A stretch of DNA of 64,000 bases from Cinclus cinclus (Eukaryota; Chordata; Aves; Passeriformes; Cinclidae): contig NC_085049.1 in the NCBI RefSeq assembly GCF_963662255.1, forward strand, positions 27,746,142 through 27,810,141, in the 5' to 3' direction. A program made the position numbers and the translations under genes. Positions 12,241-32,177 of this stretch are shown piece after piece (within the stretch, counting starts at the first letter, position 1; each line of letters begins with the position of its first letter). Under the pieces are notes generated by a model that was not told the origin of the DNA, did no database searches, and was given only the letters and a program-made list of their open reading frames with translations.

Positions 12241-15200
12241 ATTCCCCAAGTAGCTTTACTTTAGTCCATTATCAAGTGTCAACATCCAGTGTTTGTGTGT
12301 ACTCCTGGCAAAGGCTTCTCTTTTGTGTGGATGAAATCACATTCCTGCACATTTGAGAGTGTTCACTTGCTGATGTTCCAGAATTCCAGTATTTTACTTG
12401 AACTGTGTCCCTGTACTGAGAATGGTTCTCTGTGTATCCTGCATCTGCTGTGGCTACGTTGAGAAAAGCTGTTTAATCCTCAAAGTGTAAAATCTACCAT
12501 GCTTATAAATGAGTTATACAGACTTATATAATAATGGTGTCAGTTCCAGAAATTGGGCTATTTTGTCTTTTGTCACACCTTTTAGAGCTATGTACTGCTA
12601 GCTCCTTTTTCCTTTGTTTTATGCCTGTTGCCCTGTTGTGTAACTACAAGCATAAACTCTATAGCCCTTCTGTTAACCATCTCAGCTTGGATGTTCTTTT
12701 CTCTAGGCATGATCAGGATGGTCAGTTGCCTGAGGAGGACACATAAATGTCATCTTTAGTTGATTCCAGTAATGTTATACATCAGACTTGGGTGTTCAGT
12801 TTGGGGTATTGACTGTGCTGCTAGTGAGTCTGGCACTCGTGCAGCCTCACTGTATTTCCACTGCAGTATGAGATGGGCATTTTTCTTCTCCTTCCTAAGT
12901 CTCCCTGTCCTGGGAATGATTCCTGAATATCAGCCTAGTGCCTGGCACCTTAATCTTTTGTTCCCTTTAAGGTAGGCTGTAATTAGAAATATTTTTGATG
13001 AAACTGATTTGCATGTACAACTCACTGACCTTGTGCTGCAGTCTCTCCTTGGTGCTGCATTTACCTCTTAGCCTGGTTGGTGGAACCTCTGTTAGCTTGG
13101 CATGTTGTTTTCATCCTTTTCATCAGAGTGGCTGATGATCCACTGGAGGCACATTTAGAATCATCCTGGATCTTTTTCACCTCATCCTGCACTCAATGAG
13201 CTGCAGCCTCATGCTCTTTTGTGGGGGAGAATAGTACATAAATTAATGTTGGGCAGTAATCCGGTCTTTAATAAATGGTTTCAGATATTGTAGAGAAATA
13301 GTGTGTACAAGGTAGCTTTAAGAGTAGTAACTAAAATGGAAAGTGAAGCATTCGTAGAATACAGCACATATAATAACAATTGGGTTTAGAATTAATTGTA
13401 CAGATAAAAATGTGTACAGAGGCACAGAGGATGCCAAATCATTGAGTTTTTAATTTCTAAAGTCAAACATTGTAGTTCAAGACTTACCTTTACGTATTTT
13501 ACAAAAATAACTGTATGAGCAGGGGAGGTACTAAACAGGATCAGAAAGAGTTTTTAGGGCACAGGTTCTGTTCACTGTAATTGTACAACATTTATCCCAT
13601 TGGGTGATAGCAGAGGCTACTGAGACACAAACCTCTAATAAAGTTTAGACTAGGAGTGTAGAGTGAAAAAGGTAAATCCTGAGTTGACAATGTCTGACTA
13701 AATGCCTGTTTCCACAGCCCCTTCTCTCCAAATCTGAATTTGACCACTGTGGTGTTAAAGGCCTGTTCTGCATCTTCCAAGTGGTGCTTGGAAGAGAGGT
13801 CTTCCTTGGTTCTATGTATGGTGATGGATCTCTTGGGATATGGTTGCCTCCTCCTCTGTCAGGATGAGGATCATAAGAGCAGGTTCTTGAATTGGAAGGG
13901 GCTGAATGACACTTCAGGCTATAAACCCCAGTGGCATTCTGCTGGCCTTTCAGGCACAGGGATGGTGAGATGCATTGGGTGGTGACAACGGTGTTCAGAT
14001 GTGCAGTGCTCACTTTCAGACAATGCTTATTGCTGCCATCCATGGAGTTCTATTATCTGATGCTGCTCAGTGCACTTTGAATTGTGTCTTTCCTTCTATA
14101 CATCTTTCTTGACAGGCAGCAGAAATATTTAGTCCAGCTTGTCCTGGTCTGAACATCTTACATTGCAGTGAGTGGGAGATCTTCATACTATGACCCTCTG
14201 ATTGGATTTGACATTTCAGATGGGAAGGTACAAGAAGTGGTAGATGGCATTTATTGAAATACAAGAGGATGTTATAGGCAAAGGAACATCATGTCACAAT
14301 ACCTTCCCAAAGCAAATTACAATCTGCCCACCAATTTTCACTGGCCCAGCAGTAGATGGGATGAGAAATTCTCATCCCACACCTTAATATGTTTAAATAT
14401 ACAACAGCTCTGGGCCTAATCTAGGGTCACATAATTTTATAACAACCTAACTTTATTTGGCATGGAAAAAAAAAATAATAGATGTTTTAAACCTATAGGG
14501 GTTTTACCTACTCTATTCTGCTGCCATGATACATAAGTTGGGCTGGTTTCTGCTACTTTTAATTTCTGCATTAAAACACATCATATGCATTTCTTAAGGG
14601 AAATATAATGAATCTTAGCTCAAGTGCTTGGATGCTAAATACCTTTGAGACTTGACTAGAATAACCTAATTCCTTGTTCAAGATGATGCTGGCAACAGGT
14701 CCTATCACTGCTAACTTTCCCATAGCTGGCAGCTGTTGGCATACTGTGATCCTTGCAGATTTGTACTGGGAATAAGCAAAGGGAAGGCTGGGGCTGGAGA
14801 GAAGTTGGTCCCTTCTCAGTTTCTCATGCAAGGGCATTTATCCTTCTAATATTTTCATCTACTGCGAAGCATGTTGTCATTTGGTGCAGAGTGTCTGCAG
14901 CAATGTTGAGATTCTAGCCCAAAGTTGTTGACTGAAGTACATTTGAGTGCAGCAAGAACTTGATGCACTAGAAATGAATTACTGTAGCATTTGTGGAGAG
15001 GTGCTCAATGCCTAAGCCTTCTGTACATAAGGGCATACGATGGTATTGCAAAACTCATCACTGGATAAGTAAGAGCACAGTCCAGTCAATTGGAAAAATA
15101 TTTTTTGATCACATCCACCAACTTTTCCTACTTCAAATACTTCTTCAGGAATAATTTCCTTCTGGTGGGAGAAACCACTTATTTCAGACAGCGGTAGAGA

Positions 15201-18200
15201 GATTGAAAAATCTGTGGTTCATAGGCTTTAGAGTGACCAAATTGTGCTTTTGCTCAACTTGGATTTCACAGTACAGTTGTCTGATCTTCTTACCCCCATC
15301 TTTATCTCCCTTTCCTTTTCCTTCTAGCTGTATTTCAATTTGTTTGACTATTCAAGGGCACCTTTTTAAACATCTACATAGCATTCAGTTTCTCAAGGCC
15401 TTTATTTGATTCAAGCCCTCATGTACAATAGTAAGTCCAGTTAAAATAGTGCAGCAAACAGCCTTGCAAGGGAAGGGCAGTGAGCTGTACAGTCTTTTGT
15501 CCCTCTGGATGCACACTCCTTTACAAAGGAAGATGGAGCATCTTTGCAATTTAGTGATGGTGGACCATGTAATAATTTGAACAAGGACAATCCAGGGAAT
15601 GACTTCACAGGGAAAGAGCATGGCCAAACATGAAACTGTTTCTCACTTCTGAGAGACATTATACTGCCTGTATAATTTTATAGTCTTTACTCACCAGGAA
15701 AAAAATCCTAGTGTTTATTTCAAGGTAGTTTTAGTAGCTTTTGTCCATCAGACTCTATGATCTACGTAGTTATTCACTTGGTGGATTTTGATGCAAGAAA
15801 CATTATGGACTTGCAGGGAGAAACTCTGCTCTCTTAGGCAGGATCTCACCTGTTAGCTTTCCTCTGCACATACATTTAATAACTGCAGGGGAACTTTGTC
15901 TCATAAATATGTTCTTGTGTATGAAGTGATGTCTTGAGAATGTCTTTATTCCAACCACAGCACCTTAATTTTTTTCTTGAAATAACCAGAATAGGGACAG
16001 CATAAAAAAATGAATGGATCTTAGAAATATTCCATTTTAAAATATATCATTATATTCTAGATTCTCTACTAAAGAGGGAATATGTCCAAAGTCTTCTGTT
16101 TGTACAGTTTTAAAGTCTCAAGAGAGTCCTTGATGGATGAAGATAGTCTGTCTCATCAGCACAGGAGGTAGAACAGTTTATGGGCATAGCAGGATGTCTT
16201 TCTGGTCTATTCGTGTTGTAGTCTGATCAGGGGAGTGAAAAGCCCAGCCTGGTTGCAAAGCTGATGCTGGATTTCTTCCTCACTTATTTCTGATAGGCTA
16301 GTTGCCTGTTGGTATTTCTGCCTTTGGAACTGAGATAATTTCAAATACTATGGTTTCTCCTAATTACCTTTGATTTTTTTAAAGAATTTTTTTAACAGAC
16401 TGCTGTAGTGCTGAATGTAAGTGTAAAATTGCCTGTAAGTGGCATCTTCTGGGGCATTTGTTAGGTCTCAGCTTTATTTCCTCAATGTTGCATGCAAGTA
16501 TCTGAATGACTCCGCTGTTTAAACATGAGGTTGAAGTGCTACAAGAAAGCTAAGTGCTTTCTCCAGCTCAGCTATTTGTGGTGCTTGCTGTAAACTAACA
16601 GGGGATACAGAGAAGTGCTCGTGTTCCTCTCACTTTAAGAAGAGGACAAAATGTGTCTAGAAAGCCACATTTACATTGCAAAGCAGCACGTAGAAGAGCT
16701 TTCCAAGGTGGAGAAATAGGCACCCTTAGATTACACTGCATGTAATGACAGATACTCAGCAGAATGAGTGATATCAGTGGATCCACCCTTATTTTCTTCT
16801 TGGCAATCTGGGACCCTACTTCTTAGACATGGCTTTGAAATAAGTTTTGAAGCTGGTTTGTTAAACACCAAGCTTCACGGGAGCATCTTACCATGAGATG
16901 TACATTGATATAGAAGGAATGTCCATGGAATTCCTGTCCACAGAAGAGCCTTTGCTGTGCTTTTTCTTTGGCTTGACAGCAGTGCTGAGATATTGCTTTG
17001 TTCCATGAGCTATTGGGTCGTCAGTGAGTTTTTACTGGTAATTGCTGTCTCACTGACTTTTTATTGATCATTTAATTTCTGCCTCCAAACATGTGGAAGC
17101 AAATATTTTTCAGCCCTTTTAACCTCCTTAACTTTTCATTTGTGCTCTGCTTCCCTCTCCCCTGTGGCCAGCCCAAAGCAAATAGGTGGACAAAAAGATT
17201 AATAGAAACAAGGAGATGCCTTCCTCCTCTCAAGTGCCCTGTGGCTTGGAGGCTGTTATTAATAGCTGAAGTAAAAAAGTGTTTCATAACCCTCTTCTTG
17301 CTCCTGCTTCCTTGCCAGCCCCCTTTCCTTGGTCCCTGGAGAGAAAGTGTGAGCTCATCGCTTTCCAATGCAAATTCAGCTTTTGGTCTCATACTTGGAT
17401 TCTTTTCTTATCATGGGTGGAATATTTATCTTCTGCCAGCTGGTGGCTTTAAGCAAGCTGCTATTGCTGGGCTATCCAGAGAGCATGTGAGGAACAGGCC
17501 TGGCAAAAGCTGCTCAAGCACTTTATTTCTTTCTCTACTCTGAAAATGTTGCTGTCTGCTCAGTACATCTGCACATGTCTTCTGCACCTCTGTCTTTACT
17601 CACACAGTGGTTGAAAAGAAAATTTATTTTGCATTTTGATGTGGAAACAGAAATTGAAATGTAGGTATAATATCTGAAATCTGTGGAAGTTGCTCTGTGA
17701 AATCTGGTCACATAAAACCCACACACAACAAAGCTGTTGTGTGTCTGGGGATTCATTATGTTCAGGGATGGCTTCCTGTTCATGTGTGCACTGTATCTGA
17801 TTTTTTTTTCTGTAACTCTAGAGATCTAGTGGGCCAGTACTGATAGAGAGGTGGCAGATTTTCATCCCAGATCACCTGGGAAGAATGGGAATGTCACGCT
17901 GTCTTCTATTACCCCATTTCTGTATGGATAGTACAGTATATTGGATCTTTTCAACCATCTCCCCTGCTAAGTTTTTACAAGGCTGCTTTGCCAGCTGAGC
18001 ATTGCCTCACAAGTTTCACTAAGCCAGAGGCTCTGAGACAGTCTTTATTTGGAAGTTAAGTCAGATGAGCTGTAGAAGAAAAATGGAAAGAAAAAAGAGC
18101 ATCAGGGTTCTGCTTCTCTCTCTGAAAAAAAAATGTTTGCTCACTTTCCTAATGAAAATCTTTAAGCTATGCATTCTCTTAATGTGTTTTCTGGGCATGT

Positions 18201-19740
18201 GCCATTTTGTGGACAAAATATTTATTTTGTCTCCTCCTTTCAGTGGCTCTTAACTCAGTGGATGCAGGCAAGCTTTTTCTTCAGGTAAAACAGAAGATGC
18301 TGCTATCTTCTGAGCATATTTTCCTGAAGACCTGTGTTCATTGCATTTTTTGGTGGTCAGTAAAGGCATCTAAATGTAAAAAGCACATTTGAATAATATT
18401 ATATACTGAAATATCCATTTGCCACTGGCAGCCTAACAGGCTGCGCTGAAGACTTTGTGCATTTTACCCCACAGGGAGTCTATAGGTGCATAATGTGCTC
18501 ATAAGTACATTTATAGTTACACTTAAGTACAGTTAGGAAATTGCTGTTTATTTTCATGTAGAAAATTGTTTCTGAAGCAAAAAGTATGTAAGGGAACAGA
18601 GCCACTTGTAAAACTTAATCTAATGCTGTTGGTGGTTTCAGCTGAAAAAAAAACCTATGAAATTTAGAAAAATGCTGTAGAATTTTCAAAGTACATTTTT
18701 CAGACTTTCAATTGAAATAGTTTTAAAATTATTCTTTAAAGGCATCAAAATAAGTTAGATTAATACAGTTTTGCATCCATAAAAAACTTTTCTGGTGATC
18801 TGAAATTTTGCTTGTTTATTTTTTTTTTTTGCTTCCTTATGTGGTATGGTGGGGTTGGATTTAAAAGAAACAATTTGTGCTTAGGACCTAGTGTTCACTG
18901 TGTTTTCAAGGAGGGGATGCTACTTCAAGCTGGTTCTGCTCTTGTACCACTAGTTGAATTACCATTAGCACATCTGGTTTCGCTTCATTTGTGAAAAATC
19001 TAATGGGCATTATCTCACAGCATGTTGTGTTCTGACCCAAGGATGGTAACTAGACATGATCAGGTGGTCATTTCAAGAAGTGCACTCCTGATCCATGTCA
19101 TGTGTTCCACAGACATGTTCAGAGTCTCTCCCAGTACATGACCCTTGGGTCTGTCTGCAAATGGGAAGGGCACTGGATCAGATCCCTCTCTGATTTTACT
19201 GAGATAGGCAGAAGGTGAGAAGGACCTGACTGTGCACCTTTTCCACTTGCAGGGGAGACAGCTAGAGGATAGCAACAGAGTCTTAAACCCAACAGACCAA
19301 CTCCAGCTCATCAGCTGAAGAGGGGTACCAGCCTAGTTTCCTGGCAGCTCCCAGCAAACAGCAATGAGCGCCAGGAGTTGTTTCACTTTATCTAGGACAA
19401 GTAGCAACAAGCCCTACTGGCAGATCAAGCTGAACCTCAGTGCAGGGCGATGCCAGAGCCAGTTAGGAAGGAACATCATCTCTTGTTCTAATAGTTTGGC
19501 CCTTGCTGTAACTGAAAATCTATGTTTATCTTCATTAGTAAGAACACTGGCTTCTATTTATGCATGTAAATTAATGAATATTCACCAAACATGTTGATTA
19601 AGGTGCATATTCTTCTTAGATTTTTTAGTGCTTTACTCCGAGCTATTCTATTATTCAAAATATTCATGTGGCACCAAGGGAATTCCTGATTAGGTATTAG
19701 GAGTGGTCAGACATGGGAATAGGTGCTCAAGTATGTGCAT
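12241..19740. other. Intronic stretch with one short palindrome
   Basis: No gene recognised. It includes a 23-bp palindrome at 14357-14379 (listed separately). The 150-codon open frame at 17091-17543 (+) overlaps a 106-codon frame on the other strand and shows no family resemblance or splice context. Confidence 0.6.
14357..14379. repeat. 23-bp near-perfect palindrome
   Basis: Arms TGGGATGAGAA (14357-14367) and TTCTCATCCCA (14369-14379) are exact reverse complements separated by one A. It is too tight to form a good hairpin in RNA, but could be a site for a dimeric DNA-binding protein or simply chance. Confidence 0.7.
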
Positions 19741-19897
19741 CTCCATTCTTGGAGGTGTTTAAAACTTGATTGGACAAGGCCCTCAGCAACATGAGCTGTC
19801 TGGAGCTGATTTTAACTTTCAAGTTGTGCCTCTTTTGCGCAGGCCATTGGGATGGTTGACATCTAGGCAACCCTTTTAACATAAATAATTCTACAAT
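19741..19897 (+). mobile_element. Degraded CR1 3' end
   Basis: The block CTTGGAGGTGTTTAAAACTTG, TTGGACAAGGCCCTCAGCAAC, a diverged GCGCAGGCCATTGGGATGG and a final AATAATTCTACAATT follow the order of a CR1 tail, the last replacing the usual ATTCTATGATT. It is more diverged than the copies at 12.1 and 43.4 kb, so probably older. Truncated at 5' and non-coding. Confidence 0.72.
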
Positions 19898-22800
19898 TAA
19901 TGCAGAAGAATAGTGTTCCTACATTTTTTGGTATTAATCTATTTATAGATATGGGAAAAAAATGTAGCCAGTACTTCCATGTATTACTCCAGAAGTAACA
20001 AATAATCCTGTTAAAGGTGTGGCAATGCTTTCTAATAAGTATCTGTTTTCATAAAAAAAAGTTATCTGGAGTTCATAAACTAGTCAGCATATCTGATTGT
20101 GATTGCAATCTTATTGTGGTTATGTCATAACAGCTGGTTGAAGTAGAACTTAATTTCTCCTATCCTCCTCCAAGATTTAATTTGAGCAGTTAATTCATGC
20201 TGAAACTGCGAGAGCCTTGCCTATATTAAGGTACCTCCAGATGAGTTTTGATGACTCATATGAAATGATTCAAGTAACTGAGGGCAGCACATACATCTGA
20301 GGGTAACAATTATGAAATTGCACCAGCCTGAATTGCCAGAGCTAATTTGAAGGATGCAAAAATGCTAACACAAATAAACAAAGAACTTGTCTAGGTGACA
20401 GAAGATGTATAAGACAATAATAGATACATATGCCACATAGAATTGCTTTTTGTAACAAATCTTTGTCAGAACTGTGATAGCCTCTGGAAACCTTACTGAA
20501 ATGTGCTAAGAAAAAACAACCCACTATGACCTTCCTCTGCTCTACAGATTTTCTGAAGGGAATGTGAAGCAATTAGAGGCTAAATGTTCAACCTGCATCT
20601 CTGTTTGCTATGGTGAGAGTCATCCAGTGAAGGAACAGTAACCAAACCATGGGATTAAGGCAATCTCTCATACTGAAGGCAGTTTCTCATAATGAAGAGC
20701 AAATGTATGTAGCGAGTGCAGTTTGCAAGCCAGAGGCTAGGATTCCTTTTACTAGGAAATGTTTATGTAATAATTCTCAAACAGATTTGTGAAAATTAAA
20801 ACTAGTACAAAGGGTAAATTTTGTAGAATTGCTTGCTAAAAAACAGTTCATCCAGGGATATCTGCAAGACAGAAGAAGGAAAAGCTGCCTGGAGGTAATG
20901 CAGGCTCAGAATATCCACATGAGTCTTTCTAGGGAAGCTCATAATATCAAAAGCTTTGACAGGAAATGTACTAAAACAAATACTAGTTTTCCAGCTGGAT
21001 CCTTCTTGGAAACCAATATGCATGCTAAAAGAGAAGAATGGGTACTCCCTGGTTCAGACCTCTGCATGTTACAGAATGGAAGCTGACTCTCAGTCCTAGC
21101 TTGTGGAATCTGGAATGGCCACACCATAGTTCATCCAGAGTGAGTGAGCTGCTGGTTCCCTGCATCTGAGATTGCTGTTTGCTCTTACCCAGAGACTGCT
21201 GCAAAGAATCTTAGTGTGGGAGAAACTTTTATATGTGAGAGTCCTCTAGCTACTGAAGGTAACTTACAGTAATTGAGTTAATCTGGAGTTGAACCTTAAA
21301 GGACAGTTCCACAACCTGCAGCCCTGAAAGCTGAGGCAGGGGGAAAGTGTGAAATATTCTAGTCCTCAAGACAAGAGAAGAGTGCTCAGATAACCCATGC
21401 AAGTAAATCTGTGCCATCTTGGGCTGGATCTGAAATGATACTACTGTCACCTAACTACTCTCACAGGTTGCCAGTTTGATGTAAGACCATGCCAAGGACT
21501 ACTTTCTGTTGCCAGCTCTCAGATGGGTTGGTCTGTATTATGCAGAATACTAAACTCTACGATCACTGACACTGTAAATTCATGAAACGTGGCAACCACC
21601 TTTGCAGAAGTCGAACTGACCAGGACAAATGCCTCTGAGTACTTCTGAGATGCAAAATTTAGGACAGAAATAACCAATACTTTAGTTGCATTTTGTATTT
21701 CCATTCTATTTTTCAAATTAACCATGGTAAAAGATGTTGCTTGGAGCAGCTTGGAAGAGTTGAAATATATTTAAAGCGAGCGGTGTGGGCACAATGGTGA
21801 TGAAGAAATACTGGTCCAAAAGCTCTGAAAAAGTTGTGTTTACCTACCAGACAAATAAGTCTGGACACAAGCACTGTGACCTTAATTGATCCTAGCCCTC
21901 TTCTGTTTAGAGTGGGGATAATGGTTCAGTTACTCCCTGCATTACTAAACAGTTTGAGACCCTCTACTGGGATGGTGTTTATATTTCCAGTAATGCAGTG
22001 GTAGCTGACTTCCTCTAGCAGCTGAACTAACATCAGGATGTGAAGTGTAAAGTTCCGAAAATGGAATAGAAAGAAAAAAAAATCAGTGTTTTCAGGTGAT
22101 ATTTCTGCTGTGGCCTAAGTTTAATTTTTTTCTCATAATGCAGAGAAGAGGAAGTGTTACTGAATAAGGTGATAGTATGGAGCAATGATCAGCAGATACC
22201 TGAAGGAAACTGAGCAGCTAAGTGACTCAGTAAGAGGAGGTGCATGTTTGATGCTGTGGATACTTAGCTGCACAGGATGAAGCCGACTCTAGTTTCCTTA
22301 TCTCCAATTTGTCTGTCATCTAACCTTTGCAGGAACAGGGGGTTGCCAGCCACAGTTAACAGCTGCTGAATCCCAAGAGTCAGTGCTTGTGATAATGGTA
22401 TGGCAGAGGTTTGCTCTGCATGGTTCTAGTTGCATCCTTCTGCTGATCCTTTTCTTAGCTTTCTATTGGTAGATGTCAGCTACTTTTCTTTAGGATTTTC
22501 AGCAAGCATTTCCCTTTGATCAGAGAAATACAGGATATACTGCATCTGTCCCTGGAACGGCTAGTGGTGTTTTTTGTTTCTTATGGCCAGCTATAACTCT
22601 TGCTATGGCAGCTCATAGCTAAAAAACCCACACTCACTGCTTTGCTCTATAAAAACTGTTCCCAGTTACTGGAGCAAAGTGCAGAGCAAAGCTGCAGTTG
22701 CATTTGGTCTAAGTTTGTGCTGAAGGCTGGAGATGATTCATAAATTGAAGTAACCTTATTGAGGGTATGGAAGGGAAAGCTTGCTTTCCTTCCTACCCCA

Positions 22801-23097
22801 AAGACTGGAGTGAGCACAGCTAGTAATTCTTCTGAAGGTAAGGGTTTTGTAGCATTTTTCTGATAAAGCTTTCCAGCAGAGCAGTTATTCTAATCCTTGC
22901 TGCTCTTGCTGCTTTTGTTCTCATAGGGACCTCCAGGACTTGGGTCTCTGGCAACTTGAACACTGTTGTTCTGTGGAACAAGCAGGGAAACATCAGAAGT
23001 ATGGAATCATCACTTCCCATAAATTCACTCTTCTCCTAATTTTTACTTGTAGGTCCAGGCAATTGAAAGCCTTTTTCTTAAGTTCAAAAGATGATTC
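19898..23097. other. Intronic stretch, nothing recognised
   Basis: No gene, RNA or repeat family recognised between the CR1 relic and the left arm of the inverted duplication. Confidence 0.6.
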
Positions 23098-23607
23098 TCA
23101 CCTCTAGTTAGATTTATGCTGATGCAGTTGCATTGACTCAGCATAGTCATTCTCCTGCACTTGTGAGAGTGGGTTTAATTCAGTGGGTTCATGTTTAAAT
23201 GCCAAGAAATCACAAGCCTTGTCCTTTTGGGCCATGAAAATCTCAAGTTTCTTAGTAAGATACTGCCTGCTTCTGCTGAGTGGACACCATTGCTCCCTGG
23301 TGGAGCTGGCAGGGCTCCAATGCCCTCTGAACTGCCATGCCAAATGCTGTACCATGCCCTATTTATCCACCCTGGCTCATAGGTGTCCCAAAGCTATTTT
23401 TGTGTGCTTAGGTCTCATTAGAGCCATGAGGAAGTAAGCATAAGCCCAAAATTATGGATATGGTCAAGTGATGACCTGAATTCACCCAATAATCTTTCTG
23501 CTTTAGGCTTTGGTGATAAAAGTGATATTGAACAGCTTGCTGCATTGCCACAAGAAGTCTTTGCAGAATTAGAAATCTGATGGACCTTACTAGAAATTAG
23601 CCATTTT
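23098..23607 (+). repeat. Left arm of a 510-bp inverted duplication
   Basis: This segment is the reverse complement of 25212-25721. Comparing by eye, the inner 500 bp differ at one base (C near 23352 against A in the other arm's orientation), with two or three further differences at the outer edge (near 23099-23106). There are no indels. An 84-codon open frame (23183-23437) is therefore present in both arms. The arms lack LTR (TG...CA) or TIR ends and I see no target duplications, so this looks like duplicated unique sequence and not two insertions of a transposon. Confidence 0.95.
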
Positions 23608-25211
23608 CATTCTGGAGAAGCTGCAAATAGAACAGGAGTTTTTCTCCCTTCCTTCTGTAGGCTTTTATTTGTATCTTGGCTCTGTATCCCTTTCTACTAT
23701 TCCATATAAATCTCTTGTTTAGGCAGGTATCTGATAACTTAAAGATTAACTTCTGACAAATAAGCATTTATTGTTTTCTTGCTGATGCTTCTAATCTATG
23801 AAAGCAACTGAGCAAAAGGGGATAGGAAAACCTATAAGAAGGCAAGGTTGTGATTTGGGGATTTTTTTTTAAAGCTCTTTGCACACTAGCTGTCTTTTTA
23901 TTTAAATACTATTCTTAGTTTGAAACTTTAATTCTGGGCGTACATTTGGTGCCCAGATGGTGCAGACTCACACAGAAGCCCATCACGCTGTCAGGGCAGG
24001 CGGATACATATGTAAATATTTTGCCTTTTCCCCCTATAATATTTGGCTTTGTCTAATCTAATTGCTGTCAAAGGCAGAATGTGAAGAATACTTAAGAGAA
24101 GTAAACAATGAGGACCTCAAATGTTTATACTGCACTAACTCTGGAAGATGCTGGTTGACATGCTGGTAGATGTAATTAATAACTTGTTTTGTGAGTTTTC
24201 TTCTTCATGTTGCGAACTCATGGTCCATGATTGGAGTTCATGCCAAGTAGTATCTTACAAACCTTAGTAGAAACCTGTATTTATAGTGGTTTAAAAGTGT
24301 ACTTTACCCTGTGGAACTGTCAATATAAGGCTAATGGGTTTGTCTTTTCAGTTCAGGCTGGCAGTAAGTGTCCTCTACCTGCCTCCTTGTGTATAGTGCT
24401 CTTTATTATTTATATAATTCATTGCTTCATTTAATTTATTCTATTGAGTGCTTGTCTTAATGTATTTTTAATACATAAAAGCATTTCCAGCATAGCTGCT
24501 TCTCTGACTAGTGGTAGCTAGTACCAAACAGCATGGCAAACCACATTAAAGATACGTATTTAGTTATCAAAGGCCTGAGCCAAAATAACATAATGTTAGT
24601 GGGAAAATGACTTCCACGAGCTTTGACTCTGACAGCTTAGTGAGAAGGCCTAATAAAGCCAGTGTTAGCTGAGAATGCTGGCAAAAGGAAGGTAGGAAAC
24701 CTGTCTAGCTTTCATCAATACAAGAACAGTTACAATCTTTGAGGTGTCTGATCAGATGTGAAATTTGGCTAGGCTGTAATTCATGGAAAGCATCAAGACT
24801 ACACCAGACCCTTTGTTCTAAGGATGCTAACTAGGCAGAGATATGCCAGGAGATCATATCCTGGAGGGGCAATTATTGTATGGGAAGGAAAGTATTTATA
24901 AAAGGAGGTGTAATGATGTGACTGGAAGACATCAGAAGCAGCACATGGTGCTTTTTTTTCCATGGAACATAGGTGAAATCCTGAGAAAAAAAAATGCCCA
25001 TTTCAACCATTGATGTTGCCATCTGAGCCTCATTTTAAGGGATGCCAATGAATTCTGTCTCTTAACCTGCTGAGAAGTGTCTGGGTACCTTCAGAAGACA
25101 GTGTAGTCTGTCACATGTACTTCTGCTGTGGGGTGGAGAGGGTCAGCAAATTGTTCACTATGTAGATAATTTTTTGTGGTTTTTTTTATTTAAGAAAAGA
25201 TTGCATGTACC
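23608..25211. other. Spacer between the inverted arms (1604 bp)
   Basis: Unique AT-rich sequence with no recognisable gene or repeat. It would form the loop if the two arms paired. A T-rich run lies next to the inner edge of the right arm (about 25169-25190). Confidence 0.8.
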
Positions 25212-25721
25212 AAAATGGCTAATTTCTAGTAAGGTCCATCAGATTTCTAATTCTGCAAAGACTTCTTGTGGCAATGCAGCAAGCTGTTCAATATCACTTT
25301 TATCACCAAAGCCTAAAGCAGAAAGATTATTGGGTGAATTCAGGTCATCACTTGACCATATCCATAATTTTGGGCTTATGCTTACTTCCTCATGGCTCTA
25401 ATGAGACCTAAGCACACAAAAATAGCTTTGGGACACCTATGAGCCAGGGTGGATAAATAGGGCATTGTACAGCATTTGGCATGGCAGTTCAGAGGGCATT
25501 GGAGCCCTGCCAGCTCCACCAGGGAGCAATGGTGTCCACTCAGCAGAAGCAGGCAGTATCTTACTAAGAAACTTGAGATTTTCATGGCCCAAAAGGACAA
25601 GGCTTGTGATTTCTTGGCATTTAAACATGAACCCACTGAATTAAACCCACTCTCACAAGTGCAGGAGAATGACTATGCTGAGTCAATGCAACTGCATCAG
25701 CATAAATCTAACCAGAGTTGA
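25212..25721 (-). repeat. Right arm of a 510-bp inverted duplication
   Basis: Reverse-complement copy of 23098-23607, equal in length and almost identical. It ends about 400 bp before the TMEM178B exon. On the + strand it carries an open frame of about 81 codons (25476-25721), mirroring a frame of the left arm on its minus strand. No function is suggested for either. Confidence 0.95.
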
Positions 25722-25740
25722 GGCCATGAGTTGAGGCCAT
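25715..25740 (+). repeat. 13-bp perfect tandem duplication at the arm edge
   Basis: GAGTTGAGGCCAT occurs twice in a row (25715-25727 and 25728-25740), exactly where similarity between the two inverted arms ends. The left arm's outer edge has no such duplication. Confidence 0.85.

Positions 25741-32177
<6,437 letters not shown>

Noticed and set aside
13645..14043. 132-codon open frame on minus
   Set aside because: No domain or motif, and the surrounding DNA is ordinary intron.
17091..17543. 150-codon open frame on + with a 106-codon frame on the opposite strand
   Set aside because: Low-complexity hydrophobic peptide from pyrimidine-rich DNA. No homology recognised and no splice context.
23183..23437. 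84-codon frame found identically in both inverted arms, as if a conserved small protein
   Set aside because: The identity comes from the recent DNA duplication. The other frames are equally conserved, so it is no sign of protein selection.
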